This document shows positions 45,201 through 53,968 of a stretch of 64,000 nucleotides of DNA, one piece after another. The stretch lies in assembly GCA_016795105.1 (NCBI GenBank), contig JAEUIH010000001.1, positions 176,356-240,355 on the forward strand, written 5' to 3'. The position numbers and the translations under genes are program-made. The DNA is from Planctomyces sp. Its GTDB lineage: Bacteria > Planctomycetota > Planctomycetia > Planctomycetales > Planctomycetaceae. The notes below the pieces were generated by a model. The model was not told the origin of the DNA. It did not search any database and saw only the letters and a list, made by a program, of their open reading frames with translations. Each line of letters opens with the position of its first letter. Position 1 is the first letter of the stretch.

Positions 45201-47152
45201 TGACGGGCCGCATCGTTGGTCGACTAAGGCAGGAGTCTGCAGTTCCGGAACAACAAATTCCCGCCGAAGAAATCGGGCCTCCAGGTTCACTGCCGGCAAC
45301 CGAGGGTCAGCTGCAGTCAAAGATTCAGTTGATTCGTGATCTTCAGGCCGCCGGGTTAAATGCGGCCGCATATCATGTCGCAGATTTTCTGAAGCAGGAG
45401 AGGTCTTTGTCAGTTCCGCAATTGCTGACAGAACAACTTCAAATGCTGATGCTGAAGGAAGATGCCTCCGGAGACTCCGCACCAGTACTTAATTCACTTC
45501 TCGAAGGCTGGAAGAAGCAATCAGACTGGACTTCGATCAACGCGATGCTGCACGATTCACTGTCCTCAGATTCTGCAAACCCGCGTGCCAGCCTGCTAAT
45601 CAGGACAACGGACCCAGCCAAAGTCGCAACAGCGATCCGCGATCTGTTGAAGAACTCGACCGATGAACAGATGCCGCCGACCGCGTGGTCCAACAAACCA
45701 GTTGTCACAGAATCGGATGAACGCGGCAGTCTTCCACCAGACCGGCAGGGGCTTCATGGGCCTCAGTCAAATTTGCCTTTATTTGGTACACCGGGACTAT
45801 TTCGGGGCTGGTCGTTCGTGCAGGAAGCAGAGGATCCCCAGCTAGTGGCATACGACGCCGATGGATTTCGTCGCTGGATCTTCAATCCTGACCTCGTCAT
45901 CTCACCTCAGCAGAGTGGGCTGGTCTCTGAGAAATACCTGACGGCGTCCGGACACCTGTTGACGTTGAAGTTGTACGAGCATTTGTTTGTTCTGGACACG
46001 ACTGAGGCTTCCCCCACGAAGGCTCCGCGGCTTCTCTGGAGTGTCAATCTTGGGGCACTTCATCGAGATCAGGATGCGACGGCATTTCGACAATTCATCC
46101 CCGGCTGGGAGAGAATCCCGGGGTACGCAGCGCAGCTGAATGGCTGGTATCCATGCGGACCAATGACAGAGCGAACTCTGCCTGTCGTGGCGGGGCGTCG
46201 GTTGTTTGTATTCGATCCGCTGACCGGCGACCGGCTCTGGCAACTCGATGGTATTGCTCAGGACACCTTACTGCTGGGAACGAATGAGCACCTGATTGTG
46301 CTTTCTGAGTCTTCTCGTCAGGTTGAGGTTCGCCGACTTGCGGATGGTGAACTGGTCAAAGTCTCAAAGGTACCTGACTGGTGGATTGTTGCGAACGAAA
46401 ACGTAGGTTCATCCGTCCAGGATATCGAACTTGAAGAAGGCCTCGATATTGTCTGGAGAGTGCTCGTTCAGGATGAGTCCTGCGTGCTGTTCCGGTTGTC
46501 CAGCGGGAAGTCGACTCTGGAGTCCCGCAACGTGGTCACTGATGAAGTCGAGTGGTCCATTCAACTTCCTGAGAACACCGTTTACTCCAACGTGGCTGAA
46601 GACATGGTTGCCGTCCTGAGTGATGGAAAGGATCTTCGTATCATTCGGCTCGACACCGGAACTGAATTATGCCGACTTGAAGTCACCCCGGTTCAGTCTC
46701 CTCGAGCCTTATACCTGCGACCGACTCATGGACGCCTGCTTGTGCTTCCGGAAGCAGTCGATGACCCTTCACTGGAGCTCGATCCAATTGGAAGCGGACT
46801 GCATGTGTACGGAACACTCTGGGCGATTGATCAGTCCACGTACAAACTCGCATGGGAACGCCCATTACCGCACTGTTTTCTTCGGATGCTCTATGGCCAG
46901 CATGGCCCAATTCTGCCAAATGCTCCGGTCCTTGTGTTGCTTACGCGAGACCGAAAGACCCGGGCAGGTGCAATCGGATTCAGTTCGGTCTATGGGGGCG
47001 AAGTGATTGATGTACGGACTGGCGAAACGCTCTACGAGTCCACCGATCTCGGAAGAACTCTCTCCTGGCACTGGATGGAACTCGACGCCGCCACCAGTCA
47101 ACTGAATCTCAGCTTTGATATGCGCATTATCACGTTTGATTACTCAAAGTAA
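42203..47152 (+). CDS. large exported protein with PQQ-type beta-propeller repeats
   Basis: 1649 residues. A hydrophobic segment at about 33-50 (ILSVLLVLSYVGASETEA) looks like a signal after an unusually long basic N-region, so the true start may be later. Residues ~75-300 are helical, TPR-like. From ~370 come PQQ/BamB-type propeller blades, each with W-x-T or W-x-Y strand ends (GVRAADSKTGELLWETTH, IRAYDVETGILKWEAGG, LYCLDLQTGKELWKSPR, VSALNTTDGSLLWTSEI). A helical middle (~850-1170) separates a second propeller (LFVFDPLTGDRLWQLDG, GLHVYGTLWAIDQSTYKLAWERPL). It is probably a surface or periplasmic scaffold. PQQ binding itself is not evident. Ends one base before a convergent gene. Confidence 0.85.
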   Translation: MNRMQVRLQRVVRFHRNPGDCELRHVSTTIRRILSVLLVLSYVGASETEAIQPPIFDAEPIEDRPIAGRNAPPDEENVQLRQFLQRLRETEVAVQGKNWVLAAELFDSGWETVSEGEDPVLAPGSRDPRPLPAGEGQLQAGGRARMESLFLNAPAEFRNEYLRQFEPRAKQTFNAAIQQGSSKALEKVAGRYRFCRSGIQAAQLLARTAIDRGEYLEATLQLFRVIQTDAQINPGLQLQAAVVAWKAGLRADAVDTLTTLIKTSAGTEIRLGDVILKVPTESSPNETAEWLNRVSAGIGPESSTSQNWTQPFGSYRRTDTQPLGPVGLSRIWSDDLFQVADVLYQQRLNPLLSDARDVFRQINMRRLFENRTVFPVPSPLVIGDKIIYRTVAGVRAADSKTGELLWETTHPDGRLLTLAESRMRANRGQNQFAPGSFASAVLAEQLFHQLTRSNTAGQLSSNGKTLFVCEESSWVTWNRDPDFRPVASNLLPANYIRAYDVETGILKWEAGGQRGANPKVNSLTGFYFLGAPLVLGERVYVLAESGEGIFLIQIGEPTAAVNSPQSTNPTVLHSQLLSIPGYPLQVHPVRKHAGLIPSFAQGLLICPTSDERIVAIAAKDHSVRWIYRYSANVQVTDLGEALPVLAGARDSMHSDLIDFEVRWVDSLPRIHDNRIYVTPRDSDQLYCLDLQTGKELWKSPRGLSRGIATVTDTAIVLLGNRYVSALNTTDGSLLWTSEIREGQVCGHPAVSEDTITIPTSASLLETFDIQTGRHLVSRKAPNGDTPGNLLIVGNQLMSQNLTTLTVIAETPQTTPADSVAKATESLLKGDVTAAVELLDSEVASSENSDAARTLLIDVLLESLRTDYSSASARVPRLRELIAQTSADDVQVDSVLSSMLGMNLADAAVLPGRLETLDRSGRQLDILFQLTARGLDSKKNAPPEELVQIIDELLPALESARERVITSGFLQRRSSQLMIASIRNILTARTAEDRTVIEAGLTGRIVGRLRQESAVPEQQIPAEEIGPPGSLPATEGQLQSKIQLIRDLQAAGLNAAAYHVADFLKQERSLSVPQLLTEQLQMLMLKEDASGDSAPVLNSLLEGWKKQSDWTSINAMLHDSLSSDSANPRASLLIRTTDPAKVATAIRDLLKNSTDEQMPPTAWSNKPVVTESDERGSLPPDRQGLHGPQSNLPLFGTPGLFRGWSFVQEAEDPQLVAYDADGFRRWIFNPDLVISPQQSGLVSEKYLTASGHLLTLKLYEHLFVLDTTEASPTKAPRLLWSVNLGALHRDQDATAFRQFIPGWERIPGYAAQLNGWYPCGPMTERTLPVVAGRRLFVFDPLTGDRLWQLDGIAQDTLLLGTNEHLIVLSESSRQVEVRRLADGELVKVSKVPDWWIVANENVGSSVQDIELEEGLDIVWRVLVQDESCVLFRLSSGKSTLESRNVVTDEVEWSIQLPENTVYSNVAEDMVAVLSDGKDLRIIRLDTGTELCRLEVTPVQSPRALYLRPTHGRLLVLPEAVDDPSLELDPIGSGLHVYGTLWAIDQSTYKLAWERPLPHCFLRMLYGQHGPILPNAPVLVLLTRDRKTRAGAIGFSSVYGGEVIDVRTGETLYESTDLGRTLSWHWMELDAATSQLNLSFDMRIITFDYSK

Positions 47153-47153
47153 C

Positions 47154-47663
47154 TTAGCGAATTTTGCACGAGTCATCTTTGCCGGATGCGGGAGAGCTGT
47201 TTGCAACCGCGGCAGCAATAAGTGCGAGTGAAAGGTGAATGATGTTGATTTGTGTTGACTGGCGGTGCAGATCCTGAAACTGCTGAGTTCTCGCCTGGCC
47301 TGGTGGAGTGATGGCCGCCTGGAGTGGCAAATACACGTTTTGGTAGTCGTACACGGCCACCGCAGCAGATGCGATCGTGAACACGAGTGTCGCGAGAACT
47401 CGCTTCCTCTGACAGCCACTCGTCAGGGCAAGGCACATCACACCAACCGCGATGGTGATTCCCAGCGAGTAAAATCCATAACGGTAGTAGTGAGGGAATC
47501 GAATCGTTGCCAACTGGTCGCGGATGAGTGAATCAAAGGGTTCTGCTGTCTGTTCCGCGACACTAGTGATCACAAACAGAATCGCTGCACCAACCCATGC
47601 CGAAATCGTGAGTCGAAGGATGATCAGCAGGGTGACAGAGGCAAGGTGTCGAATTCGTTCCAC
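47154..47663 (-). CDS. hypothetical four-helix membrane protein, DUF4149-like
   Basis: 169 residues from GTG 47663 (GGAG lies about ten bases upstream; an upstream TTG is less likely). Four hydrophobic segments at about 8-33, 60-80, 88-105 and 140-158. The opening RHLASVTLLIILRLTISAWVGAAILFVI and the loop before helix 2 (FPHYYRYGFYSLG) recall DUF4149/TMEM205 proteins. Low-certainty family call. Convergent with the PQQ-repeat gene, one base apart. Confidence 0.65.
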   Translation of the reverse strand: MERIRHLASVTLLIILRLTISAWVGAAILFVITSVAEQTAEPFDSLIRDQLATIRFPHYYRYGFYSLGITIAVGVMCLALTSGCQRKRVLATLVFTIASAAVAVYDYQNVYLPLQAAITPPGQARTQQFQDLHRQSTQINIIHLSLALIAAAVANSSPASGKDDSCKIR

Positions 47664-48302
47664 GTCCCGTAAGCTCCATGAATCAAAGCACAATCGTTGA
47701 AGGATCTTCAGTATTCAGAATAGCATCGATTGCCCTGGAAGGAAAACATATGGTCCGCTCTCTGATCTGACTCACCGTCCTCACAAAGTACTCATCACGC
47801 CAAAGTAGTCATCACGCTCCGTCGTGATGAATGACCACCTGGCCCGTCGTTGTTGAGCGTTGCCAGGGATTCGACATCACGGCGGAGCGTGATGAGTACT
47901 TTAGCCCGATGAGCACTTCCTGCGGCGGTTTTTGCCGCTGGAGGGAGGGGCATCGGCGATAGAAAGAGAAGCAGCCCTTAGCGGCGGTGGAATGCTCTTG
48001 GAGTCGCGACGGCCCAGGAAATAGAGTTTGTGGAATTCCGACTCAACGCAGTTCGATGGAACGCATGGATGCAAACCCTGAACGATCTGGATCAGATCCT
48101 GCCTCTTGTTGAATCGCTGTATTCGCTGGAACTCCAGCGACTGCAGATTGAAGTCAATCGACTCAGGCAGAGAAATCAACCCGGAGTCACTGCCACGGCC
48201 GTAGTTAAATCGAGTCATCACCGACAACCGATGTTGCCAAAACGAACCGTCATCATCGAAATGCAGTGAGTGAACTGGCTGCGAGCTCAGCAGTCAGTAA
48301 TG
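47664..48302. other. intergenic region, family B pair and uncertain small ORFs
   Basis: A family B pair occupies 47788-47899. Beyond it, overlapping frames of 79 residues (plus, 48030-48269) and 108 residues (minus, 47901-48227) are open, but neither has a ribosome site or recognisable domain. The minus frame includes RQDLIQIVQGLHPCVPSNCVESEFHKLYFLGRRD, which could be a gene remnant. Confidence 0.5.
47788..47899. repeat. REP-like family B, partial + inverted pair
   Basis: A truncated arm GTACTCATCACGC (47788-47800) is followed by a complete forward hairpin with a GTAG foot (47805-47832) and an inverted hairpin (47875-47899) ending GATGAGTAC. The GTAG foot here links family B to the classical REP layout. 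Confidence 0.85.
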
Positions 48303-49139
48303 CTACGTCTGGCTCCTGCGAATGCCCACAAAGTCCTCGACCTGCTTTTTCAATGCGACTTCGGTCGGCAAACGTTCCATGGAACTTGCACCATAGAATC
48401 CATGAATCGAATCGACTCGATCCAGCATGAATTGTGCGTCGCTGGGCATTGCAATCGGACCTCCGTGGCACAGCACGAATACATCATCGCGGACTCGCCT
48501 TGCAGCTTCAGCGATTGCTGCCACACGAGGGACACATTCTTCGAGGGTCAGAGCAGTTGACGCACCGATGGTACCGCTTGTCGTCAGGCCCATATGTGCC
48601 ACGATGATATCGGCGCCCGCTCGAGTCAAATCGGCAGCCTGCTCCGGATCAAAGGCGTATGGGGTCGTCAGCATTCCAAGTTGATGAGCGGCGGCAATAC
48701 AGTCAATTTCCAGGCCAAACCCCATCCCGGTTTCTTCGAGGTTTGCGCGGAATACACCATCAATCAGACCTACTGTCGGGAAGTTCTGAATGCCGGCAAA
48801 CCCGATCGACTTGAGTTCTTTCAGGAAGTGATCTCTCAACATAAATGGATCCGTACCGCAGACACCGGCGAGGACCGGTGTCTTTCTGACCGCGGTCAGC
48901 ACCTCGTGGGCCATTTCGCGGACAATCTGGTTTGCGTTTCCGTACGGCATCAGGCCTGCCAGGGAACCGCGTCCAGCCATACGGTATCGTCCCGAGTTGT
49001 AAATCACAATCAGGTCGATTCCGCCCGCTTCTTCGCACTTCGCGCTGATTCCAGTTCCCGCGCCACCACCAATGATCGGCAGACCTGCAGCAACCTTGTA
49101 TCGAAATCGACTCAGGATTGATTCTCTTGTTTCCGACAT
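48303..49139 (-). CDS. phosphoenolpyruvate hydrolase family (TIM-barrel) protein
   Basis: 278 residues matching the PEP-hydrolase-type TIM barrel (related to the C-terminal domain of Tm-1-like proteins). Signatures are [88 protein letters not shown], and [20 protein letters not shown]. The likely reaction is on phosphoenolpyruvate or a related small acid; experimental data for the family are thin. Complete length. Located 56 bases downstream of the double esterase on the same strand, so possibly co-transcribed. Confidence 0.88.
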   Translation of the reverse strand: MSETRESILSRFRYKVAAGLPIIGGGAGTGISAKCEEAGGIDLIVIYNSGRYRMAGRGSLAGLMPYGNANQIVREMAHEVLTAVRKTPVLAGVCGTDPFMLRDHFLKELKSIGFAGIQNFPTVGLIDGVFRANLEETGMGFGLEIDCIAAAHQLGMLTTPYAFDPEQAADLTRAGADIIVAHMGLTTSGTIGASTALTLEECVPRVAAIAEAARRVRDDVFVLCHGGPIAMPSDAQFMLDRVDSIHGFYGASSMERLPTEVALKKQVEDFVGIRRSQT

Positions 49140-49195
49140 TTCACGACTTCATGCAGATTGTTGCTGAAAGCAGATCGCTTACCGATAAACAATGA

Positions 49196-50947
49196 TCATC
49201 GCTTCTGGCGAAATAGCCAGGGAACCATTCCGTCCGGATCCGTGAACGTGGGTGTCCATGAATTGTGCCCAACATCGGGCCACTCAACGTATGTGACCCT
49301 TGCACCGACCTCGGCAAGTGCCACGTAAGCGTTTCTACTTCGCTCAACAGGAACCACGGTATCGTCGTCCCCATGCGCAATCCAAACCGGGACGGATCTA
49401 AGTACTCTGAGTCGGGAGCAGTCAACACCACCACAGATTGGCGCAATGGCTGCAAAGCGATCGGGTTGCCGCAGGGCGAGGTCCCAGGTTCCAAAGCCAC
49501 CCATCGAAAGCCCTGTGAGATAAATGCGGCTGACGTCAATCTGTTCGTCGGCAATGGTCTGATCAATCATCTGCATCACTGCGGCAATCTGGTCGGTGGG
49601 CTTTTCTGCCATCACTGGATCTTTGGGGGCACTCCAGTCTGAATTCACCCATTTACGATCCGGACGACACTGCGGAGCCAGCACGTAACACTGGTATCGG
49701 TCGCGCCACCGCGGTGAGGCCATCAGCGATGGAAGGTAGAGCAACTGCAGAGAATTGTCCGTTCCGCGTTCGCCGGCACCGTGAAGAAACACAACAAGTG
49801 GAAACTTCTTCCCTTCCACATCTCCTTTTTCGCCTCCATCCGCGTTTACGTTCGCGGTTGCAGCTGGTTTCATCAGTCGATACTGAAACTCTTCATTTTT
49901 GTATTCTCCGCCCGTGTAGCGAATCGAACGACGTTCATACGTCTGCTCGATGTCGATTTTCGCGGACGGTGTTTCGGGTTGGTCAGGAGGCGCTCCCACA
50001 TGATCTCTCCACAGCCATCGAAGTGAATCCGGCAGAATCGCACCGCCGTGTTTTCCATTGTGACCACCGGTTCCTCCTTCGAAACGATAGTCATACATCT
50101 TGAATTTCAGGGATGATTCCATGGACAGGTTGGCAAGCCACCAGTTGCCATGTTCGTTGTCGAGATCGTTTGACCCGTCCTGAAGGAAAACGCGGATTGG
50201 TTTCCGTGGAGTCTTTCGAATCATGGCCTCATAATTGTGACCACCTCGAATATTCGTAAAGCTGCCAACATGGCTTAGTACCTTGCTGAACCACTCCGGG
50301 TGTTCCCATGCGACGGTGAATGCACAGATTCCGCCGCTGGAGATACCACAGATTGCCCGATCCTGTGGGTCAGTCGAAATGTTCAGGCTCAGGTCTGTCT
50401 TGATGTGAGGAATGAGCTCAAACTGGAGAAATCTTGCGTACTTGTCGCTGAGTGTGTCATATTCAATGCTGCGATTGTTTGAACTCCAGCGATTGTCGGG
50501 AATTCCATTCCCTTTGTGACCTGGATCGACAAACACGCAGATGGTAACCGGCAGTTCACCTCTGTGAATCAGATTGTCGAACACCTCTGTAACTCGAAAC
50601 TGCCCGGTTTTATCGAGATAAGCATGTCCGTCCTGAAACACCATCAGGCAGGATGGTTGGCGAGTGAAGTATTGGGCCGGAATGTATACAGAATATTCGC
50701 GAGTGGTTCCTTCAAATATGGTGCTGTTCCAGACCCCCGAGATAATCTTTCCTTTCGGGACTCCCTCCTGTGGATTTGAGTCAGGACCCAGCTGATAAAT
50801 GGCATCAGGGTCATCCTGAGCGACGACGGCCGGGCTGTATACAGAGCATCCGATCACCGTCAGAAGCAGCGTGAAAATGTTGAGGAATCGGATGCGGAAA
50901 GATGCGAATTCTCTCGATGGACACTGAAGTTTCGGACGTTGAAACAT
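49196..50947 (-). CDS. exported protein with two esterase domains
   Basis: 583 residues with a signal peptide (FLNIFTLLLTVIGCSVYSPAVVAQ). The first alpha/beta hydrolase (about 60-320) is enterochelin-esterase/EsteraseD-like: EYSVYIPAQY, nucleophile in CGISSGGICAF, acid in FLQDGSNDLDNEHGNWW, His in GGTGGHNGKHGG. The second (about 345-583) is a phospholipase/carboxylesterase or PHB-depolymerase-like domain: VVFLHGAGERGTDN, nucleophile GLSMGGFGTW, IAHGDDDTVVP, DVGHNSW. Both catalytic sets look intact, so it is a tandem esterase, plausibly for polysaccharide ester groups. The ATG at 50947 follows GGGAGAG. Confidence 0.9.
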   Translation of the reverse strand: MFQRPKLQCPSREFASFRIRFLNIFTLLLTVIGCSVYSPAVVAQDDPDAIYQLGPDSNPQEGVPKGKIISGVWNSTIFEGTTREYSVYIPAQYFTRQPSCLMVFQDGHAYLDKTGQFRVTEVFDNLIHRGELPVTICVFVDPGHKGNGIPDNRWSSNNRSIEYDTLSDKYARFLQFELIPHIKTDLSLNISTDPQDRAICGISSGGICAFTVAWEHPEWFSKVLSHVGSFTNIRGGHNYEAMIRKTPRKPIRVFLQDGSNDLDNEHGNWWLANLSMESSLKFKMYDYRFEGGTGGHNGKHGGAILPDSLRWLWRDHVGAPPDQPETPSAKIDIEQTYERRSIRYTGGEYKNEEFQYRLMKPAATANVNADGGEKGDVEGKKFPLVVFLHGAGERGTDNSLQLLYLPSLMASPRWRDRYQCYVLAPQCRPDRKWVNSDWSAPKDPVMAEKPTDQIAAVMQMIDQTIADEQIDVSRIYLTGLSMGGFGTWDLALRQPDRFAAIAPICGGVDCSRLRVLRSVPVWIAHGDDDTVVPVERSRNAYVALAEVGARVTYVEWPDVGHNSWTPTFTDPDGMVPWLFRQKR

Positions 50948-51153
50948 GGATGCTCTCCCGGTTCTCACTCAATGGCTCGCAGAATTCGTCAGAAAGAACG
51001 AATCGGAATGGTTGTATTCGGATCGCGACTGAACAGCAAGTCATTACCCGCGGTTGGAAATCGAAACAAAATTGGTTACAACAGCAGGCGTTTGAAAAGT
51101 AGCGGGCACATTCCGTGTGCCCTTCGTCAGCGTTTGCAGAATTGAGAGTACTT
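50948..51153. promoter_or_regulatory. divergent promoter region
   Basis: 205 bases between the divergent double-esterase and S46 peptidase genes. Both promoters must lie here. I could not pick out reliable -35/-10 pairs. Confidence 0.4.
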
Positions 51154-53217
51154 ATGAAGCTCGCCCGTTGTCTTTTAGGAATCCTCACCATCGTGATCCT
51201 GAATCCGATGTCGGTATGCCGCGTGTCAAATGCAGACGAAGGCATGTGGTTGTTTAACGATCTTCCCCTGGAGTACCTCCAGAAAAAATATGGATTTAAG
51301 CCTGACGAAAAGTGGGCTGAGCATCTGATGAAGTCCAGCGTGCGGTTCAACGTTGGCGGGTCGGCGTCTTTCATTTCCAGCACGGGGCTGGTTTTGACGA
51401 ATCATCACGTCGGATCAGACACGCTGTACAAGCTGTCGACTCCGGAACGCAATATCATGGAGGCAGGTTTTCTTGCGAAGACTCATGCTGAGGAACTGAA
51501 GGCACCAGACCTTGAGCTGAATCAGCTGGTGAATATTCGCGATGTCACGGGAGAAGTCAAAGGTGCCGTCACGGATGGAATGAAGCCCGAGCAGGCTGTG
51601 GCCGCTCGACGAGCCGTGATTGCAAAGATTGAAAAGTCCGCGCTGGACGAAACAGGCCTTCGCAGTGATGTAGTGACTCTCTATGGCGGTGGTCGGTACC
51701 ATCTTTATCAGTATAAGAAGTACACGGATGTCCGGCTCGTCTGGGCGCCGGAGACCGCGATTGCCTTCTTCGGTGGTGATGCTGACAACTTCGAGTATCC
51801 ACGGTATTGCCTGGATGCCTGTATCTTTCGAGTCTATGAAAATGACAAGCCGGCAAAGATCGAACATTTCCTGAAGTGGTCCGAAAATGGTCCATCCGCA
51901 GATGAGCTGACATTCGTGTCTGGGAATCCAGGTCGTACCAGCCGCATCTTCACTATGGATGCACTGCGATTCCAGCGAGATGTGCGGATGCCGTTTATGC
52001 TGAATGGACTTCGCCGACAGGAGATTCTGCTTCAGCAGTACGGACTCAGGAGCACCGAGAATGCTCGTCGTGCCAGGGACGATCTGTTTGGAGTACAGAA
52101 CTCACGCAAGGCAAGACTTGGTATGTTGGCCGGCCTGCAGGATCCTACGGTTTTGGCCGAGAAGCAAAAGGCAGAAGATGTGTTACTTGCCGCCGTGAAT
52201 GCTGACCCAAAGCTGAAGCCGCTGGCAACTGCCTGGGATTCGATTCGCGAAACAACAAAGAAACGCGGCGAGCTCCAGGGGAAAGGCGTTTCGCTGACCT
52301 CTTCGCTGTTTTCCATTGCGATGAGTATTGCGATGATGGCCGAAGAAGATCAAAAGCCATCGGGCGAGCGGTTGCCTGAATATTCAGAAGCTGGACGCGA
52401 GTCGCTGTTGCAGCAGCTGTATTCAGAAGCACCAATTTACGAGGACCTGGATCAGGTGCTGCTGGCAGACTCCATCGCGAGGACGCTCGAATCGCGTGGC
52501 TTTGATGACGCTGTGTGCCAGCAGATACTGGCCGGCAAAAGTCCTGCAGACCGAGCCTCTGAATTGATTACCGGAACGAAGCTCAAGGAAGTTGCAAACC
52601 GCAGGAAACTCGTTGAAGGCGGCCTGAAAGCCGTTGAAGCAAGCGACGATCCATTGATTCAACTGGCGAGAACCGTGATCCCGGAAATTCGCAAATTCAG
52701 AACGATCACCGATCAGCTTGATGAACAGGATAAGCAGGCTTATGCTCGAATTGCCGAGGCGAAGTTTGCGACTCAGGGAACTTCAACCTACCCGGATGCA
52801 ACATTTTCGCTGAGACTTGCCTTCGGTCCTGTTGCCGGCTACGAACAGAACGGTGAAGCCATCCCTGCCTGGACAAAAGTCGGAGGGACGTTTGAGCACG
52901 AAGAAAAGCACAAGGGTCAGGCGGATTACAAACTTCCAGAATCGTGGAAGAAGGCTAAGGACAGTCTGAATCCGAATACGCCGTTTAACTTCGTGAGCAC
53001 GGCGGACATCATCGGGGGAAATTCGGGCAGTCCTGTCGTCAACAGCAAGCTGGAACTTGTAGGGCTGATCTTTGACGGAAACATCCAGTCACTGACCGGC
53101 GATTTTATCTACTCAGACAAACAGGCACGCTCGGTGTCGGTCCATTCCAGTGCGATCCGTGAAGCTTTGCAGGTTGTTTACGGTGCAGAAAACATCGTAA
53201 AAGAACTTGGGAAGTAA
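51154..53217 (+). CDS. S46 family dipeptidyl-peptidase, DPP7-like
   Basis: 687 residues with a signal peptide (MKLARCLLGILTIVILNPMSVCRVSNA). S46 catalytic residues are present: His in LTNHHVGSD (His84/85), Asp in GGDADNFEYPRY, Ser in GGNSGSPVV. The DEGMWLFNDLPLEYLQKKYGF opening is the family's usual mature N-terminus, which forms the amino-terminal recognition site. At the specificity position 18 residues after the catalytic Ser is Gly (GLIFDG), as in hydrophobic-preferring DPP7. It is thus complementary to the Arg-bearing copy at 38078. The downstream ung start is close behind. Confidence 0.93.
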   Translation: MKLARCLLGILTIVILNPMSVCRVSNADEGMWLFNDLPLEYLQKKYGFKPDEKWAEHLMKSSVRFNVGGSASFISSTGLVLTNHHVGSDTLYKLSTPERNIMEAGFLAKTHAEELKAPDLELNQLVNIRDVTGEVKGAVTDGMKPEQAVAARRAVIAKIEKSALDETGLRSDVVTLYGGGRYHLYQYKKYTDVRLVWAPETAIAFFGGDADNFEYPRYCLDACIFRVYENDKPAKIEHFLKWSENGPSADELTFVSGNPGRTSRIFTMDALRFQRDVRMPFMLNGLRRQEILLQQYGLRSTENARRARDDLFGVQNSRKARLGMLAGLQDPTVLAEKQKAEDVLLAAVNADPKLKPLATAWDSIRETTKKRGELQGKGVSLTSSLFSIAMSIAMMAEEDQKPSGERLPEYSEAGRESLLQQLYSEAPIYEDLDQVLLADSIARTLESRGFDDAVCQQILAGKSPADRASELITGTKLKEVANRRKLVEGGLKAVEASDDPLIQLARTVIPEIRKFRTITDQLDEQDKQAYARIAEAKFATQGTSTYPDATFSLRLAFGPVAGYEQNGEAIPAWTKVGGTFEHEEKHKGQADYKLPESWKKAKDSLNPNTPFNFVSTADIIGGNSGSPVVNSKLELVGLIFDGNIQSLTGDFIYSDKQARSVSVHSSAIREALQVVYGAENIVKELGK

Positions 53218-53251
53218 TGACGGATGTAAGAAGGCGACTAAAGGCCTGAAC

Positions 53252-53929
53252 GTGAACATTGATCGACTTTCTGATGGCTGGCGAGATTCTCTGAAAGATG
53301 AATTTCGCCAGCCATATTTTTGTGAACTTCTTCGGTTCCTTGAGACTGAACGAAGCGAGGGTGACATCTTCCCTTCGGAGGCAAACGTTCTTCAGTCGCT
53401 GGAGATGACGCCACTTGAAAACGTGAAGGTCGTGATCCTCGGGCAGGACCCCTACCATGACGAAGGTCAAGCACATGGACTTAGCTTTTCGGTGCTGCCC
53501 GGAGTACGGATTCCTCCTTCATTGAGAAATATCTACAGGGAACTGGAGGATGACCTTGGGATTGCTCCCGTTCGCTCCGGTTACCTCGGCGGCTGGGCGA
53601 AACAGGGAGTTCTGTTGCTGAATACTGTACTCACAGTTCGTGCACACCAGCCGAATTCTCATCGCGGGAAGGGATGGGAGACGTTTACAGACCGAGTTCT
53701 TGAGGTCGTCAATCAGTTGCCAGCTGTTTGCTTTGTACTCTGGGGCAACCCAGCTCAGAAAAAATCCGGAGGAATCACAGACCGGCATCTGAAGCTGTGT
53801 TCTGCACATCCTTCTCCGCTGTCGGCTCATCGAGGTTTCTTTGGAAGTCGACCGTTCTCTAAGATCAATGATTTCCTGATTCGATCCGGCCAGTCAGCGA
53901 TTGACTGGTCCGCCCACGGTCAGGGCTGA
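53252..53929 (+). CDS. ung: uracil-DNA glycosylase, family 1
   Basis: 225 residues from GTG with AAGG seven bases upstream. It removes uracil from DNA at the start of base excision repair. The catalytic Asp66 sits in the motif GQDPYHDEGQAHGLSFSV. ALL family-1 landmarks follow: IPPSLRNIYRELEDDLG, GWAKQGVLLLNTVLTVR, VLWGNPAQKK, and HPSPLSAHRGFFGS with the leaving-group His. Complete family length. The frame is open upstream into the S46 gene, but no start there is better. Confidence 0.96.
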   Translation: MNIDRLSDGWRDSLKDEFRQPYFCELLRFLETERSEGDIFPSEANVLQSLEMTPLENVKVVILGQDPYHDEGQAHGLSFSVLPGVRIPPSLRNIYRELEDDLGIAPVRSGYLGGWAKQGVLLLNTVLTVRAHQPNSHRGKGWETFTDRVLEVVNQLPAVCFVLWGNPAQKKSGGITDRHLKLCSAHPSPLSAHRGFFGSRPFSKINDFLIRSGQSAIDWSAHGQG

Positions 53930-53968
53930 AAGTCTGACGATCAAATCTTTGGGAGTTGAACAGAAGTT

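Noticed and set aside
47901..48269. Two overlapping small ORFs, 79 aa (+) and 108 aa (-)
   Set aside because: No start signals, no domain and mutual overlap. Possibly a gene remnant, but not supported as genes.
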